A DNA stretch of 64,000 nt, taken from contig CBDFIU010000002.1 of the NCBI GenBank assembly GCA_965248235.1, forward strand, positions 62,001 through 126,000, given 5' to 3'. Both the position numbers and the translations under genes were made by a program. The notes beneath the pieces were generated by a model. The model was given only the letters and a program-made list of their open reading frames with translations, did no database searches and had not been told where the DNA came from. The DNA comes from UBA6623 sp965248235 (GTDB taxonomy: Bacteria > Acidobacteriota > Terriglobia > Bryobacterales > UBA6623). Positions within the stretch are counted from its first letter, which is position 1, and each line of letters opens with the position of its first letter. Shown here one piece after another: positions 1-9,113 of the stretch.

Positions 1-1
1 C

Positions 2-1171
2 CCTACGACATTTCCGGTGGAAGGGCTCGTCATCCGCGACAACGTCATCGAGCACAATGCCCGCGCTTTACCCGGAGCTCTCGGCCGTGACCGCTCGCGC
101 GGCGGAGTAATTCTATCGGAGGCTCGCCGTCTGGACATCGTCCGCAATCGCATCGAGTCCAACGGCTCCGATCCCGGCTCCGGCCCCATATGCGGCATCT
201 ACCTCGCTTACGGTGAAGACGTCGTCATCTCTAAGAATCGGGTCGTCAACAACGGCCCACTCGGAAGTCGCCCGGGCGCTCCCGTCGAATTGCACGGCGG
301 AATCGTTCTGACGCGCCCCGCCGTCCCCGCTTCCATGGACGTCGCGACCCAAGAAGCCTCGATCACTCGCGTTTCCCTGCGTGCCAATGTGGTCGAGTGC
401 CCGGACGGGCCCGCCTTGTCGATGGTTGCGGGCGGCGAGTGTTCGGCGACCGCGAACTACTTCGACTCGCGCGGTCACAGTGTCCGCGCGGTGCCGGGCG
501 GCGCGCTCACGGTCGACATTGTGCAGCCGGGCCGACCCTGGGAGGCTGTTGATCTTCCCCTCAACGAACCCAACCCCGCTCGCTGGAACCAACCGGCCGG
601 TTCGCAGGACTATCTGGGCGGGCGCGCCCAGGACGTCGCGGCAAGTGGCGGCCTCATTTTTACCGACAACCAGGTCAGCACGCTCTCGATCGGGAGTCCG
701 CCGCCCTCGCATTCGGTTCCGGTGATGATCCTATCGACCGACAGCGTTGTCATGACAGCGAATCAGCTCGGCGCCGACGCGCCTCGCGGTTCGATTCACG
801 CCCATTGCTGGGTGGTCGGCTCGACGGTGAATATCTCGCGCAACCGCATCGCCGAGGGTATTGAAGCAACCCGCGTGTCCCTCGTCGCCATGGCGCCGAT
901 GCTGACCCTGGCCGACGACAACATTCTCACGCATTGCCCGGTTGTCTTCGGTTGCGCGAACCACAATGACGCGCTCTATTTCGTCGAGCGGGACAACCTG
1001 CATTGGTTCCGCCTGCTGAACCGTCGTTGCGAGACGGAATTCCAACTGAACCTCTCCGCTCTACAGACGTTGTGCGATCTGCTGTTCGGATTGGATTCGT
1101 CGACCCCCGGCTTCACCGCCGCCAATCGCGGCTTCGGTACCATCGCGGCCTTCCGGAGGCTACAACCATGA
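2..1171 (+). CDS. Beta-helix fibre-like protein, C-terminal part (5' end outside window)
   Basis: The frame is open from the first bases of the window, so the real start lies upstream; the GTG at 17 is only the first start-like codon inside. About 390 residues are visible. They show repeated short strand-turn units such as VVISKNRVVNN and VNISRNRIAEG, typical of right-handed parallel beta-helix (pectate-lyase-like) proteins. The C-terminal half resembles the C-terminal half of the next gene (shared GRPWE.VDL, then an N.HV-type strand, then a final N.LHW/N.LVW motif), so the two are tandem paralogues. The stop overlaps the next start (ATGA at 1168-1171), which implies translational coupling. 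In this context it is probably a surface or fibre component of a phage-tail-like particle; that role is inferred from its neighbours. Confidence 0.7.
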   Translation, partial: PTTFPVEGLVIRDNVIEHNARALPGALGRDRSRGGVILSEARRLDIVRNRIESNGSDPGSGPICGIYLAYGEDVVISKNRVVNNGPLGSRPGAPVELHGGIVLTRPAVPASMDVATQEASITRVSLRANVVECPDGPALSMVAGGECSATANYFDSRGHSVRAVPGGALTVDIVQPGRPWEAVDLPLNEPNPARWNQPAGSQDYLGGRAQDVAASGGLIFTDNQVSTLSIGSPPPSHSVPVMILSTDSVVMTANQLGADAPRGSIHAHCWVVGSTVNISRNRIAEGIEATRVSLVAMAPMLTLADDNILTHCPVVFGCANHNDALYFVERDNLHWFRLLNRRCETEFQLNLSALQTLCDLLFGLDSSTPGFTAANRGFGTIAAFRRLQP

Positions 1172-4100
1172 CGTCAACCGATATTTCCCGCTTCCTTCTT
1201 CAGCCGAAAAAACACTACACCGGTGCGCGCCTGCAGCAAGGCCGCGTGATTCTCGACTCGGACTTCAACGAGGAAGCGCAACTCGACGACGAGGAACAAC
1301 GCAGCGTCCTACGTGATCTGATCGGGCCGACCGGCAGCCCGGACGACGGTTTCGCCGCGGCGTTGGCGGCGGGTGATGAAGTCATTCCGCAAGCGGTTTC
1401 GTTCAACGGCGCTCCCCCGGTCGACGTGCTGCCTTATCGCTTGCACAGCGGAACGATTTATGTCGGAGGTTTGCGTTTTGTTCAGGAAGAGCGTGAGATC
1501 GGAGGCCTGAGCGGCGGCGAAAGCGTTCCGTTTCAGCGGGAATTTCTCCAGATCGGTCCCGCCGAAGCCCCCCGCGCGCAGGCCGGGCAAACTCACACTC
1601 AGCTCGCCTATCTCCACGCCTGGGAACAGTGCGTTACTCCCACCGAAGACGAGGAGTTCCGCGAGCGCGCCCTCGGCGGCCTGGACACCTCCACCCGCCT
1701 TCGACGCATGGCGCGCGTGATTGTCGACGAGGTGGATAACGGCGAGGACTGTTTCGCGGCTTGGGCGGCCGTGCGTCAACGCATTGAAACCGCGACCTCG
1801 GGGACCTTCGACGCAAGCGGCGTCCAGCTGGAATCCTCGGCGCGACTCCGCATCACGTTCGAACCCGGAGAGGCGCTGGATGCCTGCGCACCTTGCTCGC
1901 CCGACGACCCGGGCCGTTATTTGGGCGCGGCCAACCAGGCCGTCCGCATCATGATGGTCGCGCCTGATCAGTACGTTTGGGCGTTCGACAACGCTTCGCC
2001 CGTCTATCGTGTGCGCGCCGGCGAGCTCGGAGCGGGCGACGTGCGAGTTGAAATGCTGACGTCGCCGCGCGACGAAGCCCATTGGCCGCTACGCAACACC
2101 GTCGTCGAATTCCTGCCTTGGGGAGCGCTGCTCGAGAACGGGCAAAAGGTCGCCGACGAACCCGGCATCTTCCTGCGCGTCGACGAAGGCTACGACCCCG
2201 ATTCGAATTCGTTCGGCCTCTCCGCCGCCGACGCGCTACAGCTCCAAGCCCTGACGCGCGAGTGGGACGCCGCCCATCCGGACCGCGCGCTGCTTCCCAA
2301 CGATAACGACCCCAACGGCCGCTACCTGTTCGCGCGACTGTGGCATCGCCTCGATGACGCCGCCGATCCGGTTCTTCTCGATGTCAACGGAACCCACGAT
2401 TTGCTCCTGCGCCAAGGCCTGCGCCCTGAGTTCAGCGGCGCCGGGAACCCCGGCGACTACTGGGTCGCCGCCGTTCGTCCGAATACTCCTCATACCATCG
2501 TCCCCTGGGACCTCACGCAGCTTGGGGGCGTTGCGCCGCACGGTCCGCGGCATTTCTACGCACCGCTTTCTCTGATCACCTTCCGGCCTCCGGGTCCGGG
2601 CGAGCACGCCAACGCCGAGGTGGTCGAGTCGATCGACGACTGCCGGCTGCCTTTCCGTCCTCTCGTTGATCGAGACGGCTGCTGTACCCACAGCGTCGGC
2701 GACGGCGTGACGTCGATCGGCGACTATTCCTCGGTGCAAGACGCCGTCGACAACCTTCCACAACAAGGCGGTAAAGTCTGTATTCTGCCCGGAACTTATT
2801 CCGAAGAAGTCGTCATCGACCGAGACGACGTCACGGTCGAAGGCTGTGGGCCGCAAACCCGCATCAGTACGCCCGCCGGCGACAATCCCGCCGCGGCGCT
2901 ATTCCAAATCAACGGCTCCCGCGTGACAATCCGCGAGCTGACCCTAGCGACCAACGGTCGCATCGGCGTCTTGGTAAGCGACGAGCAACCACTTCCCTCG
3001 CGCGACATTACCCTCGAACGGCTCGAGATCAGCGCCGACCAGCGCGAGGGCCTCGACGGACACACGCGCAGCGCCATCAACGTGCGCGGCGGCGAAAACG
3101 TGGTGATCCGAGATTGTCACTTGTCGATGGACGGTTCGGTGAGCGACGATTCGATCGTTTTCGTCCGCGGCGCGGATATCTTGGTCGAAGGCTGTAGCAT
3201 GGAGAGCCTGCCGCCCGCGGATTCGTCGTCCGCCTGGGGCGGCCTGCAGGTAGGCGGCGATTCTCAGCGCGTCATGATTCGGCGCAACCATATCGCCGGA
3301 GGAGTCGGACACGGCATCACGCTGGGCAGCTTGATCTGGGTCGCGGAAACCTCCACCCGCACCGACTTCGGTGCCGGCGCGGGGCTGCAAGATACACAGG
3401 ACCCGTGCGGGCCAACCGGCTCGACCGCTGAGCCGGTTCAAGTCGAGGACATCCGCTTCGACCCCAAAACGGCGGGCGACCTCGAAGACATCAAGATCAT
3501 CGACAACCGCATCGAGGGCATGTCCGGCAACGGTATCTCCGTTCTAACGATGCTGCCGCTGGCCGACGACGGCGGCGCCGACTTGATCACCACCGACCGC
3601 ATCTCCATCGAGAGTAACCGTATCGTTGATAACGTCGACCAGTCTTCGAGTCTTCGCGACAACTCGCCCGCGTCGAAGACAAAAAAACTCGAGCCCGGCG
3701 AGGAGGAAGCCTTCGGCAAATTCGTGGTCTCGGAAGTTCCGCCCGCCGGGATCGTCCTCGTCGACGGCGAGTTCATGACGATTCGCGACAACGAGATTCG
3801 GGACAACGGCGTCGGCGACCCCGAGCCGATCTCGGGCATCTGCGTGATCTTCGGCAACAGCGTGGTGATCGAGAGTAACCGCATTCAAAACAACGGCCTG
3901 CGGCAATCCGCGTCGATGCCGACCGCCGACCCCACCCGCGCGGGCGTATTCGTCTCCTTGGCCGGAATCGCCTCCGATCAACCCACGCAAGACCTGTCCG
4001 ACACTCTCGGCAGCTCGCTGCGCATTGTCGGCAATGTCGTCGAGCACCCCAACGGCCGCGCCCTGGCGGCCCGCGCGACGGGTCCGATGCTGATCGAGGG

Positions 4101-4929
4101 GAACTACTTGCTTTCGCTCGGCAACAACGCCAGCGCCCAGCAACCCGGAGTCGCTCACGCCGTCTCCATCGTCAATGCCGGTCGACCCTGGGAGTCGGTT
4201 GACCTGCAAGCCGGGGAGCCGTCGGAGAGCCGCTGGCTGATGCCCCAACGCACGCTGGAATATCTCCAACGCGACAGCGATCCGGCGGGTGCGGAAGCTC
4301 GGATAGGGCACGGCGGGCGGGTATTATTCAACAACAACCACGTCACGCTGCGTTGGCTGGAGCCGAGCAACGTCGCCTCCGGGCTCGCGACCGGTTTCTC
4401 GGTCGGCATCTGCTCGCTCGACGACGTCACCTGCAACGGCAATCAATTCGCCATCAACGTCGAGGATCCGGGGACCAAGAAGAGCGGCGACAGCGTGTTC
4501 AACCGTCAACCCCGCATTAGCGCCCACGTCGTGTTGGTCGGCGCCACGACCGCCGCCGGTCACAACCGCGTCTCCGAGGGCGTCAACGACGCGCTGATCT
4601 CGATTCTCGCGCTGGGCGGCTTGCTGGTTTCTTCGACAAGCAACACGACCACGCACCTGAGCTTCGCCTCAACGTGCAACACCTTTACACCCAACTCCGA
4701 TCAGCCTCCGAGCGAAGCGCCGGGCGAGCGGGTTGACCGTAACAACCTGGTGTGGCTCACGCCGGCCGCCGAGACCAGCGCTGACGAACTGGTATCGCTC
4801 AGTACCGTGCGGCGTACCGCCAATCAGCTTTTCTCAACCTTGTGCGGGAGCTGCCTCGGTCTGCCTGTTGGAAGCGACACACCGTTTTCGCCGATGATGT
4901 TCTTCGCGATCGGACCTAACGATGGTTAG
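1168..4929 (+). CDS. DUF6519 / parallel beta-helix protein of an eCIS or tail-like locus
   Basis: The start is ATG 1168, preceded by GGAGG at 1154-1158 and overlapping the upstream stop; the frame is open further upstream but this start fits the homologous N-terminus. The product is 1253 residues. The first ~60 residues (FLLQPKKHYTGARLQQGRV, then LDSDFNE) match the N-terminus of DUF6519 proteins, which occur in contractile-injection and phage-tail-like loci. From about residue 515 (YSSVQDAVDNLPQQGGKV, then ILPGTY) to ~1100 it becomes a parallel beta-helix with many NRI/NHI turns. The C-terminus is paralogous to the preceding partial gene. No signal peptide or membrane segment is visible. A fibre or baseplate-decorating role is inferred. 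Confidence 0.75.
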   Translation: MTSTDISRFLLQPKKHYTGARLQQGRVILDSDFNEEAQLDDEEQRSVLRDLIGPTGSPDDGFAAALAAGDEVIPQAVSFNGAPPVDVLPYRLHSGTIYVGGLRFVQEEREIGGLSGGESVPFQREFLQIGPAEAPRAQAGQTHTQLAYLHAWEQCVTPTEDEEFRERALGGLDTSTRLRRMARVIVDEVDNGEDCFAAWAAVRQRIETATSGTFDASGVQLESSARLRITFEPGEALDACAPCSPDDPGRYLGAANQAVRIMMVAPDQYVWAFDNASPVYRVRAGELGAGDVRVEMLTSPRDEAHWPLRNTVVEFLPWGALLENGQKVADEPGIFLRVDEGYDPDSNSFGLSAADALQLQALTREWDAAHPDRALLPNDNDPNGRYLFARLWHRLDDAADPVLLDVNGTHDLLLRQGLRPEFSGAGNPGDYWVAAVRPNTPHTIVPWDLTQLGGVAPHGPRHFYAPLSLITFRPPGPGEHANAEVVESIDDCRLPFRPLVDRDGCCTHSVGDGVTSIGDYSSVQDAVDNLPQQGGKVCILPGTYSEEVVIDRDDVTVEGCGPQTRISTPAGDNPAAALFQINGSRVTIRELTLATNGRIGVLVSDEQPLPSRDITLERLEISADQREGLDGHTRSAINVRGGENVVIRDCHLSMDGSVSDDSIVFVRGADILVEGCSMESLPPADSSSAWGGLQVGGDSQRVMIRRNHIAGGVGHGITLGSLIWVAETSTRTDFGAGAGLQDTQDPCGPTGSTAEPVQVEDIRFDPKTAGDLEDIKIIDNRIEGMSGNGISVLTMLPLADDGGADLITTDRISIESNRIVDNVDQSSSLRDNSPASKTKKLEPGEEEAFGKFVVSEVPPAGIVLVDGEFMTIRDNEIRDNGVGDPEPISGICVIFGNSVVIESNRIQNNGLRQSASMPTADPTRAGVFVSLAGIASDQPTQDLSDTLGSSLRIVGNVVEHPNGRALAARATGPMLIEGNYLLSLGNNASAQQPGVAHAVSIVNAGRPWESVDLQAGEPSESRWLMPQRTLEYLQRDSDPAGAEARIGHGGRVLFNNNHVTLRWLEPSNVASGLATGFSVGICSLDDVTCNGNQFAINVEDPGTKKSGDSVFNRQPRISAHVVLVGATTAAGHNRVSEGVNDALISILALGGLLVSSTSNTTTHLSFASTCNTFTPNSDQPPSEAPGERVDRNNLVWLTPAAETSADELVSLSTVRRTANQLFSTLCGSCLGLPVGSDTPFSPMMFFAIGPNDG

Positions 4930-5479
4930 AACCGTTTCGACTTCAAGAACGCGAATCCTGCGCAACCCTTGCGATTGCTCGCAACCACGTGTGCGCCGGT
5001 CCCCGCCGCGGATACTCCGCGCGGCGCCGCGTGCCCCGGCTCCCTCACTGGCGGTTCGACCCGTCGCCGCCGCCGACTTGCCGTGGGTGCAAGCCTGGGC
5101 CGTGCAGCTCGGCTTGCCCGCGCCGCGCTCGCGCCGGGTTCGCTCGTTCCTCCTGCTCAAGGATCACGAGCGGGTCGGCTACCTCTCGGTTCGCGAAAAC
5201 ATGATCGACGCCGGCCGGGGCCGCGAATCGATCATGTGGATTGTCGCCGCTTTTCTAACGCCGGCAAACCGCGGCAAGGGCCTGATTCTCAAGTACGGCG
5301 AGATTCTCTCGCGCGACTACTATCGCGCCGGTATGGTCGGCGCGAGGATCGCGGCCGACAACGCCAAAATGCACAAGATCATGAGCGTTGGGCGCTGGAA
5401 GAAGCTGCGCACCACGCGCCGTTTCGTCGATTACGTGCTGGCATTGAATCAGCCGTATCGAGCGGGGAGCCGACAGTAG
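4922..5479 (+). CDS. GNAT-like acetyltransferase domain protein
   Basis: 185 residues; ATG 4922 overlaps the previous stop by 8 bases, so it belongs to the same transcription unit. The first ~40 residues are Arg/Pro-rich and look unstructured. From about residue 45 (VRPVAAADLPWVQAW) the sequence follows the GNAT pattern: an N-terminal strand-helix, a central strand (RVGYLSVREN), and LTPANRGKGLILKYGE near residue 115, where the RGKG segment fits the acetyl-CoA pyrophosphate-binding loop. GNAT-like proteins occur next to DUF4157 toxins in such loci. Whether it modifies the particle, the cargo or something else cannot be read from the sequence. Confidence 0.55.
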   Translation: MVRTVSTSRTRILRNPCDCSQPRVRRSPPRILRAAPRAPAPSLAVRPVAAADLPWVQAWAVQLGLPAPRSRRVRSFLLLKDHERVGYLSVRENMIDAGRGRESIMWIVAAFLTPANRGKGLILKYGEILSRDYYRAGMVGARIAADNAKMHKIMSVGRWKKLRTTRRFVDYVLALNQPYRAGSRQ

Positions 5480-5681
5480 AACGAAGGAGTCATGGCGGTC
5501 TTAGCAGCCCGAAAACCCGCAAAGGCAAGCGCCGGCGCCGGCTCTGATCGCGCCTCGCCGAACCGATCCGGCAGCCGTTTGGCGACGGCCCGCCCGCGCT
5601 CGGCAACCAAGTCCCTCCTACAAGCCAAGCTCACCATCAACGCGCCCAACGACCACTTCGAGCGGGAAGCCGATAACATCA

Positions 5682-5786
5682 GAGGAGGAGGAAGAGGCGC
5701 AGACCTTCTCGCTACAACGGCAGGAAGAAGAGGAAGCGCAGCCCTTCTCGTTGCAGCGACAAGAGGAAGAAGAGGAAGCGCAGCCC
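5682..5786 (+). repeat. Tandem acidic repeat EEEEEAQ-x-FSLQRQ in the toxin gene
   Basis: Two near-identical units (5682-5723 and 5724-5762) encode (E)EEEEAQ(T/P)FSLQRQ. A third partial unit (5763-5786) encodes EEEEEAQP. Such Glu-rich stretches with QRQ spacers are common just before the first DUF4157 domain. The first frameshift of the gene lies at the left edge of this repeat, where slippage or deletion is easy. Confidence 0.75.
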
Positions 5787-7150
5787 AAGACCCGAGGCCG
5801 GGGCCGTCCGCGTGTTACTCGATCGTTTGAAACCTCCTTTGGGACCCTCAAGGCCGCCGGCGGGCAACCGATGGATCGCCCGCTGCGCCATTTCATGGAG
5901 AGTCGTTTCGGACGCGGCTTCGGCGAGGTCCGCGTCCACACCGGCCCACGGGCCGCCCAACTTGCCAAGCAGGCCAATGCACGCGCCTTTACCGTCGGCA
6001 AGCATCTGGTATTCGGCGCCGGCGAGTATCGCCCCAGCGCCGACCAAGGCCGCCGCCTCATTGCGCACGAGCTCACGCATGTCCTGCAGCAGCGCGGCGG
6101 TTTGCACGGTGTCCAGCGCGAAGTGTTCCAGCCCGACTCGAACCAGGCCGGGCAGAGCGCCGAGAGGCTGTTGGTTGAGATTCAACGCTTGATGGGAATG
6201 GAAAGCGGCGCACTGCCCGCCGCAATCGGAAGCATCGCGAGCGAACTGCTGCGGAAAGCGCTCAACGGACCCGACGCCGACGCTCTCACCGCTCTCTGCG
6301 CGGACGGGGCGATCTCGCAATCCACTTCTCGTGTGATCGAGTCGAGTGACTACGCTCTGTCTCTCAAGCTTCTAAGGACGACTCGAAACGCGCGGGCCGA
6401 ATGGACGCTTACTCGGACCGGCGACAAGAAGCCCTTCTTCGGCCATACCCAGACGACCGCCTCGGACTCGCCGGTGCCTGATGCCGGAGCTGATGAGGCT
6501 CGGCTCTCGCTTACGACGCCGACGCCCTTGCGTTACTCCTCCGACCCCGCTGTCGGCGGCGCTTCCGGGCCATTGCCCGCAACCGCCGGAGGAGAGATAC
6601 CGACCTCCGCCGCCGCCGCGCCGACACCCGAGCCGTCCCCGCCACAAAGCGAAAAGCTTGCCGCGGCGGACGCGGCGCCCGAGGTCGCGGCCACTGAATC
6701 CAAACCCGAGGGCCGAGGAGATAGCGCCGGCAGTGACGCCCCGGCGCAGTCGCGTCTTCCCATCGATATACAAGCCGACGACGAAGTGCCCGAAGAGGAC
6801 TCGCCCGAACCCAACGTCGCGGCTCAGCGAAAAGCCCTCCCGAACGCCCCGACCGATACGGGCGCGGTCGCGCGGGGCAAGGTCGGCAAGGCGACTTCCG
6901 CGCCCGGGGCGCCGCTGCCGTCGCCGGTTCGCGGTTTCATGGAGTCGCGCTTCGGCGCAGACTTTTCGGCCGTCCGGGTCCACCATGACGGCGGGGCCGC
7001 CGAAGCCGCGCAATCGGTTGGAGCGAAGGCGTTCACCGTGGGCCGGCATGTGGTTTTCGGCGAAGGTCAATTCCAACCGGACGCTGCGCGCGGCCGCGCG
7101 CTGCTAGCCCACGAGCTCGCGCACGTTATCCAACAGCGCGAGGGCGCGGC
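5682..7150 (+). CDS. Toxin segment with two DUF4157 (eCIS core) domains
   Basis: This is the frame-3 portion of the broken toxin gene; uncorrected, the frame runs on to a stop at 7511. The first DUF4157 unit (PMDRPLRHFMESRFG to AHELTHVLQQR, about 5872-6100) and the second (PVRGFMESRFGADFSAVRVH to AHELAHVIQQRE, about 6916-7142) each keep the HExxH zinc-protease-like motif. Between them lies ~270 residues of Pro/Ala/Glu-rich linker with no recognisable fold. Two DUF4157 copies in one polypeptide is less usual than one. Confidence 0.75.
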
Positions 7151-9100
7151 CCCAACGAGTTCATTCAGCGTGAAGAGGAATGCCCGCCGCCCGAACCTGT
7201 TCCGGAAGTCGCAGTCGTCCCGTCGCCGGCCGGCCCAAACGATGATCCGGCCTTCTCCAAGATGGAGAACCGCTCCGAGAACCGTGCCGAAAATCAAGCC
7301 GCGCACGGCAGCGGTGAAGACAAGTCGGCCGCGGCTAACGCGGCCGCCGAAGTCAAGGAGGGCGAGAAGAAGAGCCACGCCCCAAAAGACCAAGTCGGCG
7401 ACATGGTCGCCAAGGCGGAAAGTCCTCCCGCCTTTGACAAGCAAGGCTTCATCAGCAGCGTTCTCAAAGAGGTGGAGAAGATCGCGCCGGAAACACTCGA
7501 CGATGTCGTGAAGTTTTCCGGCCGCGGCAAAGCCGCTCGGATCAAAGGTGCCGTCAAGGGCGAAGTCGCCCAATCATCCGAAGCCACGCAAGGGCCGCTT
7601 CAGGAATCCACGTCGGCCGACCCCGGCGCGGGCGAATCGCCTCGCACCGCGGCTCCGCTCGATGTCGAACCCCCCGGCCCCGCGCCCGGCAGCATTCGCG
7701 CCGACCGCGCCATGCCGCCCCCCAAGACCGCCTCGGAGATGGACCTCCGAGCGGATACCGTTCGCGCCGACAACATTCTCAAGGAAGCCTGCGTCACTCG
7801 AGAGTTCATGGAGAAGCACGACGACGCGGAGCTCAAGGACGGTATCGCCGCCCAAGACGATCTGCACGCCGTCACCGAGCAAGGGCCGCAAACCTTTCGT
7901 GAAGGTGAAGCCGCTCAGTTACAGAATGCTCGCGCGGGCGCCTCCGGGGCGGGGGCCAAAGGCGTTTCTGAAATGTTCGGCGGGCGCTCCGGACAGTTCG
8001 GAGCCGTCGGGACCTCGCAACAACGGACCAAGACCGAAAACGAGGTCAAGCGCGAAGCGGCCGCGACCGCGATCAATACGATCTTCAGCGATACCCAAAC
8101 CAAGGTCCAAGACCGCCTCAAGCAACTCGACAAAGACGTAAACGACACCTTCGACCGCGAGACCCAGGCGGCGACCGACAAGTTCGAGAGCTTCGTTCGG
8201 CGCAACGCGGAAAAATATCAAAAGAGTTGGTTTGACTCCGCCGTCGACTTCTTTAGCGACCTCCTCTTCGACCCGCCTCCACGGGAAGTCCGCGACTTCT
8301 ACCGCGAAGGTCGTGTGACGTTCCTCAGCGACATGGAAGCGGTCATCGGCAACGTGGCCGACCTTGTCGAAACGGGCCTGAACGACGCCCGCGATCTCGT
8401 GGCGGACGGCAAGACGCAAGTCCAGACGAAGCTCGACACGTTGGGCGGCGACCTCGCGGACTTCAAGCAGCAAATTTCCGAGCAAATGAAGGACAAGTTC
8501 CGCAAGCTCGAGGGAGACATCAACGCCAAGCAAGGCGAGATCGTTAAGGGCCTGGCGAAGCGTTACGTCAAGGCGTTCGAGAAAGTCAAGGCGATCGAAA
8601 ACCAGGTCCGCGAGGAATACAAGAACGCTTTCGAGAAGGCCCAGGACGCCCTCAACGCCGCAGTCGATTTCGTCGTCGGCTGGGCCGAAAAGCTCGCCAC
8701 GGTCGTCGGCGGAGCGGCCACGAAGATCATCAAGAGTCCCGCCAAGTTTCTCCGCAACCTCGGTGCGGGCATCGTGCAGGGGCTCCAGATGTTCATCGGC
8801 GATATCGGGACCAACATCAAGGCCGCCGTCGTCGAGTGGACCACCGGCAACATGGCCGGCGGAGGCATTCAGCTGCCAACGACCTTTGACGCCAAAGGCA
8901 TCATCGGCTTCCTGCTTGACCTAGTCGGTCTGGGCGTAGCCGGCATCAAGGAGATTGCCAGACAAGTGTTCGGCCGGCGCGTAGTCGGCTTGATCGAGAA
9001 AGGCGTCGCGGGCTTTGAAAAGATCAAGATCATCTTTGACATCCTCGCGTCGGAGGGCCCCGCCGGGCTATTCAAATTCCTTCAAAGCGAGTTCGTCAAG
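7151..9100 (+). CDS. Toxin segment: central helical region
   Basis: This is the frame-2 portion of the broken toxin (from PNEFIQREEECPPPEPVPE after the C-run). It is Ala/Lys/Glu-rich with long predicted helices (roughly 8050-8700, for example TKVQDRLKQLDKDVNDTFDR and EEYKNAFEKAQDALNAAVDF). It ends in moderately hydrophobic helices (KGIIGFLLDLVGLGVAGIKE) of the kind found before the toxin tip of DUF4157 proteins. No catalytic motif is visible. Uncorrected, the frame runs to 9286. Confidence 0.6.
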
Positions 9101-9113
9101 GAAGGAAAAGGTG

